From: JAYZBC01 sp036339375
Lineage (GTDB): Bacteria; Pseudomonadota; Alphaproteobacteria; MPNO01; UBA2964
Direction: 5' to 3'
Length of the DNA: 30,525 nt
Assembly: GCA_036339375.1 (NCBI GenBank)
Contig: JAYZBC010000049.1
Span: 1 to 30,525 of the forward strand
Both the position numbers and the translations under genes were made by a program. The notes under the pieces were generated by a model that saw only the letters and a program-made list of their open reading frames with translations, had not been told where the DNA came from and made no database searches. Shown here piece by piece: positions 1-7,951 of this stretch. Within the stretch, counting starts at the first letter, position 1, and each line of letters begins with the position of its first letter.

Positions 1-365
1 CCACTTAAATAAGATTCATGAATAAAGGCTAGCGGTTCCGCTGTCGCCAAATCATAAAGGATAATGACCGTCCAGTTTACGGGATCAAAATTGCTTAAAA
101 TTTTTCGGCCAGGAGTGTCCCCAGTCTTTAACAAAAGTTGGGAACCTGCGCGTACACAAGCCATTCCATAGCTGGGAACAGCACCAATATGAACATTGGC
201 AAAATATTCGCGTGAGGGATCGGGAGTTTCGGAACGATACCGTGCCCTTGGCAAAGTTTTTGCCTTCCCTAAAGCGTAATCCCTAAAGGCAACCCGCATA
301 GCCTCAATACATTCCCGCATGCTTAAATTTTTTTTTACATCCTCATCAGTGATGATGATTGCCAT
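1..365 (-). CDS. Ornithine cyclodeaminase / mu-crystallin family protein (partial, N-terminal part)
   Basis: The gene begins with ATG at 365 on the minus strand, after a GGGAG-like ribosome binding site, and runs off the left edge, so only about 121 N-terminal residues are seen. The visible part matches the family start: an opening like MAIIITDEDVKKNLSM, then an ECIEAMRVAF helix, a proline/arginine segment (LPRAR), and a GMACVRAG strand. Members are NAD(P)-dependent enzymes acting on imino acids, for example ornithine cyclodeaminase, alanine dehydrogenase or ketimine reductase. The Rossmann domain and the residues that decide the substrate lie outside the window, so the reaction cannot be assigned. 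It is divergent from the TauD-like gene at 449, with 83 bases between the starts. Confidence 0.75.
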   Translation of the reverse strand, partial: MAIIITDEDVKKNLSMRECIEAMRVAFRDYALGKAKTLPRARYRSETPDPSREYFANVHIGAVPSYGMACVRAGSQLLLKTGDTPGRKILSNFDPVNWTVIILYDLATAEPLAFIHESYLS

Positions 366-448
366 CGCTTTCTCCCTCACTATGATCTAAACTTGGATAA
401 CAAAACAATAAGGTCTGGCAAGCCAAAAACAAAACTTTTTGAAAATTT

Positions 449-1267
449 ATGACATTATCAATTACAAAACTTTCTAAAGCCGCAGGCGCTGAAATAAAAG
501 GATTAGACCTGTCAAGCGAGCTTAAACAAGAGGATATTGATGTAATAAAGCAAGCCTGGTTAGATCATATGGTCCTCTTGGTGCGTGATGGCAACCTCTC
601 AGAACAGGGTCAGGAGAGGTTTTGCAGTGTTTTCGGGCAAATAGCTGGATTGAAATCCAAACGTTCTTCTGCCAAATTTTTGTATGTAGCAAACAAAGAA
701 GTTCCTGAACAAGAAACTGCTGTTCAGTTGGGTGAAATGATGTTTCACTATGATCAAGCTTACTCTCAAAATCCCTGCAAGGCTTCAACACTTTATTCTA
801 TAATGGTCCCAGAAATGGGGGGTAACACCTGCTTTAGTAATTGTTGTGCGGTGTACGAAAGATTGAGTGCAGAATGGAAAAAAAGAATAAAAGGCAAAAC
901 CGCCTTAAATTATTTCAATTACGACACAGACCCCAGTGAACGTCCAAAAGAAATTGATCCAAACGCCCCTCAATACTCACACCCAATTATACGAACTCAT
1001 CCTGAAACAGGGCGAAAATCTATTTACGTTAATCGCTTAATGACTATGAAAATTAACGGGGTCAGAAAAGATGAAAGCAAAGAAATTTTAGAGTTCTTAT
1101 TCAGCTGCATCGAGGACAAAGCAAATATTTACGAACACATTTGGACAAAAGGCGATCTCGTTCTCTGGGATAACAGGTGTACTGCGCACGCTAGGACTCA
1201 TTACAACCCCCAAAAAGCCCGATTGTTGCGTCGTATGACCATACTGGATGAAAATTCAGTTCAGTAA
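449..1267 (+). CDS. TauD/TfdA-family Fe(II)/2-oxoglutarate dioxygenase
   Basis: A 272-residue protein with the TauD/TfdA fold signature. The Fe(II) ligands appear as H100-Y-D102 and a distal histidine, H247, in the NRCTAHAR motif. The 2-oxoglutarate-binding arginine is R258 or R262 in the ARLLRRMTI segment. Length is normal for the family (270-300). These enzymes hydroxylate a substrate while decarboxylating 2-oxoglutarate to succinate, often cleaving taurine, phenoxyacetate or similar compounds. The substrate here is unknown. The ATG at 449 is preceded only by a weak ribosome binding site. It is divergent from the ornithine cyclodeaminase-like gene and convergent with the VOC gene. The 156 bases after its stop hold no convincing terminator. 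Confidence 0.88.
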   Translation: MTLSITKLSKAAGAEIKGLDLSSELKQEDIDVIKQAWLDHMVLLVRDGNLSEQGQERFCSVFGQIAGLKSKRSSAKFLYVANKEVPEQETAVQLGEMMFHYDQAYSQNPCKASTLYSIMVPEMGGNTCFSNCCAVYERLSAEWKKRIKGKTALNYFNYDTDPSERPKEIDPNAPQYSHPIIRTHPETGRKSIYVNRLMTMKINGVRKDESKEILEFLFSCIEDKANIYEHIWTKGDLVLWDNRCTAHARTHYNPQKARLLRRMTILDENSVQ

Positions 1268-1423
1268 ATTCCCCCTTGGAAAATATACAAAAAACTTACT
1301 TTAAACTCCGTATAAACTGAATTTAAAAAGTCCATGGAAAGCACTTCCTTAAAGGAACTGCCAATGTGACTGAGAAACAGTGATCAAAAAATCCCAGGAG
1401 CTTTTACCAATTTGTTCCAAAAA

Positions 1424-1846
1424 CTAGCGTCTTTCTGTCAATTCTATTTCGTAACCGTCCGGATCTTTAATAAAAGCCAACATATTAGGGTTTTCGGGCC
1501 TAACGTGGTGGGGATCTAAAGCAAACTCAACCCCCTGTTCTTTTAAAATTCGACTAATTTTCTCGACACTTGTGACTAGTAACGCGACATGTCCATAAGT
1601 ATTACCATGTAAATATTCGGCAGGTGGGTCCATCATTTCAACCAATTCCAGCGCATGATGCCTTTCTTCGTCACCAAAACCAACATATGCGACTTTTTCG
1701 CCGCGCTCTTGGCTTTCTCGTCTCCGCATAACCTCCATGCCAAGTTTTCTCGTGTAAAAAGAAATTGATTTTTCCAAATTTGCAACCCTGATCATGGTAT
1801 GCCTAATTTTTATCGCTTTTGGTTTTTCTGAGCCATCGCCTAACAT
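1424..1846 (-). CDS. VOC-superfamily protein, glyoxalase I (GloA)-like
   Basis: I place the start at the ATG at 1846 (140 residues), because GGGAG sits six bases before it. An in-frame TTG five codons upstream is the alternative. The protein opens with RHTMIRVANLEKSISFYTRK, close to the start of lactoylglutathione lyase, and ends with DPDGYEIEL. The four metal-ligand positions of GloA appear conserved: H16, E67 (ALELVE), H86 (YGHVAL) and E135. Lactoylglutathione lyase isomerises the methylglyoxal-glutathione hemithioacetal. The metal site supports such a reaction, but other VOC lyases and dioxygenases share it. It is divergent from the molybdenum hydroxylase gene at 2015, with 168 bases between the starts. 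Confidence 0.82.
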   Translation of the reverse strand: MLGDGSEKPKAIKIRHTMIRVANLEKSISFYTRKLGMEVMRRRESQERGEKVAYVGFGDEERHHALELVEMMDPPAEYLHGNTYGHVALLVTSVEKISRILKEQGVEFALDPHHVRPENPNMLAFIKDPDGYEIELTERR

Positions 1847-2014
1847 TTTATTCTCCCACAAAAATTATTCCTGAGTGGAAAACTAAGCTGCCTCCAACAC
1901 AAAAAACAAGAACAACATAAAAAATTAGAGAAAGTAACTTGCCCTGTACAAAATGGGCGCGTAGCGTTGATTTTATCCTAAATCTACGTCTCTAGCCAAT
2001 TTTAAACGGATAAA

Positions 2015-4360
2015 ATGAACAAAAAAACTATTGGAAAAGGGCTTTTACGTAACGAAGACCAACGCCTTTTAAAGGGAAAAGGTTGCTTTAGTGATGATGT
2101 CAATTTTGATAACCAAGTCTATGCAGCTTTTGTTAGGTCCCCACACGCCCATGCACATATTAAAACTATCAATACTGCCCCAGCAAAGGCAAAGGAGGGA
2201 GTTCTTTTATGTCTAACCGGGAAAAACTGGCTCGATGATGGTTTAGCGCCGATTCCGCACAGCCCTATACCGTCTGGAGGCGATGGTTTGGGTATGACTC
2301 CGGAAGATTGGTCAAAAGTTTTTTTAGGGCTTAATTTTCCTCTTGCCCCAAGTCGTCCAAGATTTGTAGGTGAGCCGGTAGCAATGGTTGTGGCGGAAAC
2401 AGCAGAACTAGCACACGAAGCGACGGAGTTGGTCCACATTGATTACGAAATTTTACCTGCTGCCGTAGAAACACTAGAGGCTTCCTATGATAACGCACCG
2501 CGAGTATGGGACGAAACAGCAAGCAATGTATGCTTGGACACAACTTTCGGCAATTGTGAACAAACAAACAAAGCTTTTTCTGAAGCTCATCACATCACGC
2601 GCAGGCAATTTAAAATTGCCCGTAATACGGGTGTTCCAATGGAACCGAGAGCTGGCGTTGGTATTTATGACCCCAAGATAAAAAAATATACTTTGTATGC
2701 CGGCGGAGGAGGTGCTATCCGATACAAGAAGGAACTGGTTGAAATATTTGGCGTTCAACCAGATCAAATTCGGGTTGTAACAAATGACGTGGGAGGCAAT
2801 TTTGGAACCCGGAACCGTGTATTTCCTGAATACCCTCTGGTCATGTGGGCTGCAAAAAAAATTGGACGCGCAGTCAAAAACACTACAGATAGAACAGAGT
2901 GTTTCCTAACCGATTTTCAGGGTCGTGACCTCATTACTTCACTTGAAATAGCTATGGATTCAAATGGTAAATTTCTTGCGCTGAAAGCAGACAACTTATC
3001 AAATATTGGAGCCTACTCCCTTTCTTTCACACCCCTTTCCAAGGGCGCTGAAATAGTAACCGGGGGATATGACATTCCATATGCTTGTGTGCGGGCGAGA
3101 GGCGTTTTTAGCAACACTGTTCCAACAAACCCTTATCGGAGTGCGGGCCGTCCTGAGGTCATTTACGCCCTTGAAAGGTTGGTAGATTTGGCGGCTGCAG
3201 AAATGGGCCTCGACCGGATTGAGATTCGGCGCCGTAATCTTGTGCCTGCTAACGCTATGCCATATGCAAACCCTTTGGGTATGACCTACGACAGTGGGGA
3301 TTACCACCATTGTCTGAACAGAGCTTTGGTATTGTCAGACTGGAACGGGTATCAGAACCGCAAAGGTGTTTCACAACACCTTGGTATGTGTCGTGGTATA
3401 GGTATTTGTTCATACATAGAAAGTTCTTCTGGGGCACCGCTGGAACGTGCTGAAATTAAAATTAAGAAGGATAATAAAGTTGAAGTTATCATAGGAACCC
3501 AATCCAGTGGACAGGGACATGAAACAAGTTTTTGTCAGGTCGCAGCGGAATGGCTTGGAGTACCTTTTCAAACCGTTGAACTTTTACAGGGAGACACTTC
3601 ATTTGTTCATGCTGGGGGTGGATCCCATTCTGGCCGATCTATGCGGATGGCGGGGACTGTAATCGTTATGGCAAGCGAACTTTTAATTGAAAAAGGCAAA
3701 AAGCTAGCCGCTCATTTTTTGGAAACCTCCGAAAGGGATATTAACTTTGAAGAGGGAATTTTTAAAATTGCGGGTACGGACAGAAAGATTAATTGGTTTG
3801 AACTTGCAGAAAAAATTAGCAACAAGGAAGATCTTCCAAAGGAATTAAAGAGTGGCCTAACATCTGAAGCAGAGAACCTCATGCGCACTCCTGCTTTTCC
3901 TTATGGAACCCACATATGCGAGGTGGAAATTGATCCGGACACTGGCGCTCTTAAATTAGACCGGTACACGGCTATTGACGATGTGGGGCGAGTTATCAAC
4001 CCTATTATAGTTGATGGACAAATTCATGGAGGCATTGCCCAGGGGGCTGGAGAAACTTTATTTGAAGATTTTGTGTTTGAAGCGAAAACCGGGCAACCCT
4101 TGGCTGCTAGCCTTATGGACTATGCAATTCCAAACGCGTCTGACATGCCTACATTTCAAAACGAATGTTTTGAAACTCTTACACCTATGAACCCTCTTGG
4201 AATAAGGTCCGGTGGAGAGGCGGGTACCACCCCTGCTTTGGGAGCAATAACAAATGCAATAGCCGACGCGTTGAAGGAATACAATGTTTGTGACGTGGAG
4301 ATGCCAGCCACTTCATATAAAATTTGGGAGGCCATAAAATTTGCGAGTATTAGCAAGTGA
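2015..4360 (+). CDS. Xanthine dehydrogenase-family molybdopterin-binding (large) subunit, CoxL form II-like
   Basis: A 781-residue protein with the full layout of the large subunit of molybdenum hydroxylases: an a/b-hammerhead domain (about residues 15-150, starting GLLRNEDQRLLKGKG) followed by the molybdenum cofactor-binding domain. The loop PYRSAGR (373-379) is the form II type, not the AYRCSFR loop of true CO dehydrogenase. The glycine-rich QSSGQGHE loop and the catalytic glutamate E735 (GGEAGTTPA) are present. Members hydroxylate aldehydes, purines or N-heterocycles with water as oxygen source. The FAD and 2Fe-2S subunits that normally accompany it are not in the window. The ATG at 2015 has ACGGA upstream. 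The hydrolase and flavin monooxygenase genes follow on the same strand. Confidence 0.9.
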   Translation: MNKKTIGKGLLRNEDQRLLKGKGCFSDDVNFDNQVYAAFVRSPHAHAHIKTINTAPAKAKEGVLLCLTGKNWLDDGLAPIPHSPIPSGGDGLGMTPEDWSKVFLGLNFPLAPSRPRFVGEPVAMVVAETAELAHEATELVHIDYEILPAAVETLEASYDNAPRVWDETASNVCLDTTFGNCEQTNKAFSEAHHITRRQFKIARNTGVPMEPRAGVGIYDPKIKKYTLYAGGGGAIRYKKELVEIFGVQPDQIRVVTNDVGGNFGTRNRVFPEYPLVMWAAKKIGRAVKNTTDRTECFLTDFQGRDLITSLEIAMDSNGKFLALKADNLSNIGAYSLSFTPLSKGAEIVTGGYDIPYACVRARGVFSNTVPTNPYRSAGRPEVIYALERLVDLAAAEMGLDRIEIRRRNLVPANAMPYANPLGMTYDSGDYHHCLNRALVLSDWNGYQNRKGVSQHLGMCRGIGICSYIESSSGAPLERAEIKIKKDNKVEVIIGTQSSGQGHETSFCQVAAEWLGVPFQTVELLQGDTSFVHAGGGSHSGRSMRMAGTVIVMASELLIEKGKKLAAHFLETSERDINFEEGIFKIAGTDRKINWFELAEKISNKEDLPKELKSGLTSEAENLMRTPAFPYGTHICEVEIDPDTGALKLDRYTAIDDVGRVINPIIVDGQIHGGIAQGAGETLFEDFVFEAKTGQPLAASLMDYAIPNASDMPTFQNECFETLTPMNPLGIRSGGEAGTTPALGAITNAIADALKEYNVCDVEMPATSYKIWEAIKFASISK

Positions 4361-4398
4361 TAAAAATTTAACCAAATATTAGATAGATATGACACATT

Positions 4399-4446
4399 AT
4401 GATAGGAATGTTAGTTAACCATAATGATAGGAATGTTAGTTAACCA
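4399..4446 (+). repeat. Two-copy tandem direct repeat upstream of the hydrolase gene
   Basis: A 23-base unit, beginning ATGATAGGAATG and ending TTAGTTAACCA, occurs at 4399-4421 and again, identical, at 4424-4446, giving a period of 25 bases. Matching stops outside the 23 bases on both sides. The repeat lies in the 112-base gap between the molybdenum hydroxylase gene and the hydrolase at 4473. Each copy contains the palindrome GTTAAC. It may be a duplicated operator, or simply a local slippage duplication. Confidence 0.85.
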
Positions 4447-4472
4447 AATTTTAGGACACGCTTGAGGGGTCT

Positions 4473-5246
4473 ATGAGCGATAAAACTGAAACAATTGATT
4501 TTCCTTTTGGAAAAATTGAAATCACGCGCAAGGGGAAAGGACCGCAACTTTTGCTGCTCCATGGCGGCGGGGGCGCTATGGCTAATCAGCCCTTTGTCGA
4601 TATTTTGGCTAAAAAATTTGAGATAATTGCACCTACGCACCCTGGATTTAACAGCACAGAAGTACCGTCCCATTTTGATGGAATGGATGATCTGGTGCAT
4701 TTTTATTTAGATGTATTAGACGCACTCAAGATCGAAAATGCTGTAGTCATGGGTATGTCCATGGGCGGATGGTTGGCAACAGAACTTGCAACGATTTCAT
4801 GTGCACGTTTTTCTAAACTCATTCTGGTCGATGCTGTTGGTGCGAAGTTTGGTGGTCCAACGGATCGAGACATTGTTGATGTCTTTGGGTTACCTCCCAC
4901 CGAAATTACGAAACTTATGTGGCATGACCCTTCCCAAGCCCCAAACTTAGCGGATTTGCCTAATGAACAGGTCGAAATAATTGCTGCAAACCGAATAGCC
5001 TTAGGCCTTTATACTTGGGAACCTTATATGCACAACCCCAAGTTAAAATATAGACTGCACCGCATTTCAATTCCCACTTTGGTAATTTGGGGGGAAAGTG
5101 ATGGCCTTGTTAAGCCGGATTATGGAAAAACCTTCGCTGAACATATTCCCGGTGCAAAGTTTCACGCTATACCCGAAGCCGGCCATTCCCCGCATGTGGA
5201 ACAAGCTCAAGCTTTCATTAACCAAGTCCATTCTTTTACAGATTGA
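4473..5246 (+). CDS. Alpha/beta-fold hydrolase
   Basis: A 257-residue alpha/beta hydrolase. The oxyanion region is LLLLHGGGG (27-34). The nucleophile elbow GMSMGG gives S96, the acid is D210 in WGESDG, and the base is H238 in AGHSPHVE, so the triad is complete and in the usual order. Size and motifs resemble carboxylesterases and C-C bond (meta-cleavage product) hydrolases, but the acyl substrate cannot be told. The start is supported by GAGGGG just upstream of the ATG. The flavin monooxygenase gene starts 11 bases after this stop, so the two are probably co-transcribed and act on related intermediates. A 23-base tandem repeat lies in its upstream region. Confidence 0.88.
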   Translation: MSDKTETIDFPFGKIEITRKGKGPQLLLLHGGGGAMANQPFVDILAKKFEIIAPTHPGFNSTEVPSHFDGMDDLVHFYLDVLDALKIENAVVMGMSMGGWLATELATISCARFSKLILVDAVGAKFGGPTDRDIVDVFGLPPTEITKLMWHDPSQAPNLADLPNEQVEIIAANRIALGLYTWEPYMHNPKLKYRLHRISIPTLVIWGESDGLVKPDYGKTFAEHIPGAKFHAIPEAGHSPHVEQAQAFINQVHSFTD

Positions 5247-5257
5247 CGGAATAAAAA

Positions 5258-6490
5258 ATGAGAACCTATTGGTTTACAGAGGACGCCTATCCAAACTTAC
5301 CCCCGCAGGACGAGTACGAATCCATTCGGGTTAATTTACCCAACTCTAATTTTGATCCGGAAAAAGGTCACGAGTTGTATAACTGGTATCTTGACCTTTG
5401 GTGTATGGCGGAAGAGATGGGCTTAGATATCATGAATAATGAGCATCATCAGACTGCTACTTGTATGGTACCGGCAGCGCCTCTCATGCTTGCTGTCCTA
5501 GCCCGCGAAACCAAAACCGCCCGCCTTTTGATTTTGGGCAACCCTATTTCAAACCGCCGTAATCCAATTCGTGTTGCGGAAGAGATGGCCATGGTGGATG
5601 TTTTATCCAAGGGCAGGCTGGAGTGTGGTTTTGTCCGTGGCGTCCCCTACGAGGCAGCTCCCGCTAATCGTACACCTTTACGTGGAAGCCAGCGTTTGTG
5701 GGAAGCGCATGACATGATTATGAAGGCATGGACCACTCACGATGGCCCGTTTAATTACGAGGGCAGATGGTTCCACGGCCGCCAAATTAATATTTGGCCA
5801 AGACCCTATCAGCAGCCTCACCCCCCAGTGTGGGTAACAATGGGGGGGCGCATGAGTACGCCACCGATTGCACAACATAAACACGTCGGCGCCGTATTTC
5901 TTGCTGGTTATCCTCGCATTCGTGAAATTTTTGATGGGTATCGAGAAGATTACCTGAAACAGCACGGAGAGCATGCCCCTTTTGACCGTTTGGGTTATCT
6001 GGGTCTCGTTTTTGTGGGCGAAGACGAGAAGAAAGCCAGAGAAGGGGCTGAGAAATTGCTTTGGTACATGACTGCAAATAAAGTACCTCCATATTGGTCT
6101 AATCCGCCCGGTTATCACCCACCCCACATATCCGCGCAAATTATGAAGGGAATGCGTGGTGGTTCTGGCGTGCCTTTAACGGCTACAGTTGATGACCAAA
6201 TAGCAAGAGGAAATGTGTTTGCCGGTAACCCGGATCAGGTTTTTGAGCAAATCAAAGCATTTTGGGAGTATTCTGGTGGTTTTGGAAACATGCTCATGAT
6301 GGGACACGCTGGATTTTTAAATAATGAAGAAACAATTAAATCCATGCGACTTTATGCAAATGAGATTTTTCCACGCCTAAAAGAACTAGAATCTTCAACA
6401 ACACCTGCTGAAGCCTGGGAAAAATCAAAGTCAATGCCAACACGCGAGAATGTTCCGCTTGAAGGATTTGCGCTTGATTTTGTTCGATAA
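5258..6490 (+). CDS. LLM-class flavin-dependent oxidoreductase (luciferase-like monooxygenase)
   Basis: A 410-residue bacterial luciferase-like protein. Family marks are the NEHHQT segment (61-66), a LGNPISNRRNPIRVAEE stretch (about 93-109), and DVLSKGRLECGFVRG (114-128), which forms part of the flavin-binding TIM barrel. These enzymes use reduced FMN from a separate reductase to insert oxygen, for example in Baeyer-Villiger, desulfonation or ring-opening reactions. No dedicated flavin reductase is seen in the window. ACGGA lies upstream of the ATG. It follows the hydrolase closely and its stop directly abuts the stop of the convergent GS-like gene, leaving no intergenic base. The substrate is unknown. 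Confidence 0.9.
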   Translation: MRTYWFTEDAYPNLPPQDEYESIRVNLPNSNFDPEKGHELYNWYLDLWCMAEEMGLDIMNNEHHQTATCMVPAAPLMLAVLARETKTARLLILGNPISNRRNPIRVAEEMAMVDVLSKGRLECGFVRGVPYEAAPANRTPLRGSQRLWEAHDMIMKAWTTHDGPFNYEGRWFHGRQINIWPRPYQQPHPPVWVTMGGRMSTPPIAQHKHVGAVFLAGYPRIREIFDGYREDYLKQHGEHAPFDRLGYLGLVFVGEDEKKAREGAEKLLWYMTANKVPPYWSNPPGYHPPHISAQIMKGMRGGSGVPLTATVDDQIARGNVFAGNPDQVFEQIKAFWEYSGGFGNMLMMGHAGFLNNEETIKSMRLYANEIFPRLKELESSTTPAEAWEKSKSMPTRENVPLEGFALDFVR

Positions 6491-7951
6491 TTAAAAAATA
6501 TCGAAATATTCGCGCTGCTCCCAGTCATTACTTTCTGACAAAAATCGGGCAATTTCGCCTTCTTTGAGTTTAATTATGTAGTTCACAAATTCTTCTCCAA
6601 ATTTTGTTGAAAAAAGAGAATCTTCACGAAGTGCTGAAACCGCCTCCATCAAGCTCTGCGGAAGAGTTGGGCTCTCCGCCTGGTAAGGCTCTTGAGACGG
6701 TGGTCCAGGATCTAGTTTATTTTCTATACCATTCATACCAGCAATAATTTGTGAAGCTATGTAGAGGTAAGGGTTTGCCGCTGGCTCCCCTATACGATTT
6801 TCAACCCTTGTACATTTATCTCCTGCCCCCCCGATCGCTCTTAACATGGCTCCCCTGTTGTCGCGTGACCAAACCGCGCGGTCTGGTGCAAGCGAAAATG
6901 GTTTAAAGCGTTTATACCCATTAACGGTAGGTGTTGTGAATACTGAACCTGCACACGCATGCTTCAAAACACCAGCTACATAATTTAAACCTAGGAGGGA
7001 GAGATCATCATTTTCATCCGGTACAAAAGCGTTCATTCCAGTTTTTATCTCTTCCAAAGATTGGTGCAAATGCCAACCGCTAGAAAACAGATTGGGAAGG
7101 TGGGGTCGGCACATAAAAGTAGCGTGATACCCTTCCCGGCGACAAATTTGTTTTACCGCATTCCTAAACAAAACCATGGTATCTGCAGCTTCCAGAGCTT
7201 CCATTGGATGAAAGGTCACCTCAGCCTGGCTTGGACCAAACTCCACTTCAGTTGTGCGAAGTGGTAACTCCAACGCCAATAAATTGCGTCTGATTATTTC
7301 CATTATTGATTCATGTTGGTCGGCACGTATTTCTGTCAAATACTGAAATCCATGTGCCAAAAGATCTACTTGGGGTGGTTTTCCCGGCTGCCCTGCTTCT
7401 TCAGGTCTAAGTGTTGTATCCCGTAGACGAAATAAATGAAACTCAATTTCAAGTCCAACAACTAGCTTGTACCCAATACTCTCAAGTTCAGCGATACTTT
7501 GTCGCAATTTATTGCGAGTGCAAAACTGTACGGGGTTTCCATCGGAGAAATAAATATCGCATTGGAGCCAACCTGTACCATTGGCCCAGGGTAGGGTATG
7601 AAAAGTTGATGGATCGGGTACCATCAAAAAGTCGCCACCACCGGTCATTTCTTCGAGACCAAAACCTCCACCGTCATTCCAAATTGGGTAAATTGTTTTG
7701 TGCGACGTATCTTTAGCAAGGAGGGTGGTGGTCATACTTACGCCAGAATTAAAGGCGGACCGTAAATCACTAGCCATAATTGTTTTGCCACGCAAGATAC
7801 CGTGCTGATCAGCAAAAGACAGACGTATAACGTCCAACTGTTGGGCACTAACAATCTTTTCAACTTCCGCGTTTCTTTTTCGTCTTTCTTCATCCAGAAG
7901 GCCAAAACGTTCCACAAAATCACTTCTCCCATGACCCGCATTACTTGGCAT
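6491..7951 (-). CDS. Glutamine synthetase-family (gamma-glutamylamide synthetase-like) enzyme
   Basis: A GS-superfamily protein of 486 residues from the ATG at 7951. That ATG overlaps the Rieske gene's stop as TAATG and has AAGGA just upstream; an in-frame ATG at 7969 would add six residues. Visible motifs include VGLEIEFHLF (first glutamate metal ligands), FGPSQAEVTF, FMCRPH, a GWHLHQSL loop, NGYKRFKPFSLAP, and a C-terminal ENRIGEPAANPYL. The NLYDLP adenylylation site of GlnA is absent. The end (WEQREYFDIF) and overall form resemble PuuA/IpuC-like enzymes that ligate glutamate to amines rather than to ammonia. Translational coupling to a Rieske oxygenase suggests an amine substrate, but this is inference. 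Confidence 0.87.
   Translation of the reverse strand: MPSNAGHGRSDFVERFGLLDEERRKRNAEVEKIVSAQQLDVIRLSFADQHGILRGKTIMASDLRSAFNSGVSMTTTLLAKDTSHKTIYPIWNDGGGFGLEEMTGGGDFLMVPDPSTFHTLPWANGTGWLQCDIYFSDGNPVQFCTRNKLRQSIAELESIGYKLVVGLEIEFHLFRLRDTTLRPEEAGQPGKPPQVDLLAHGFQYLTEIRADQHESIMEIIRRNLLALELPLRTTEVEFGPSQAEVTFHPMEALEAADTMVLFRNAVKQICRREGYHATFMCRPHLPNLFSSGWHLHQSLEEIKTGMNAFVPDENDDLSLLGLNYVAGVLKHACAGSVFTTPTVNGYKRFKPFSLAPDRAVWSRDNRGAMLRAIGGAGDKCTRVENRIGEPAANPYLYIASQIIAGMNGIENKLDPGPPSQEPYQAESPTLPQSLMEAVSALREDSLFSTKFGEEFVNYIIKLKEGEIARFLSESNDWEQREYFDIF

Noticed and set aside
1345..1357. Palindrome TTCCTT-A-AAGGAA between the TauD and VOC genes as a terminator
   Set aside because: The one-base loop cannot form a good hairpin and no T-run follows on either strand.
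5678..6139. Minus-strand open frame of 153 codons inside the flavin monooxygenase gene
   Set aside because: Antisense to conserved LLM sequence, with unusual composition and no motif; taken as a shadow frame.
7411..7716. Plus-strand open frame of about 100 codons inside the GS-like gene
   Set aside because: It lies wholly antisense to a strongly conserved gene, has no recognisable domain and no ribosome site; taken as a shadow frame.
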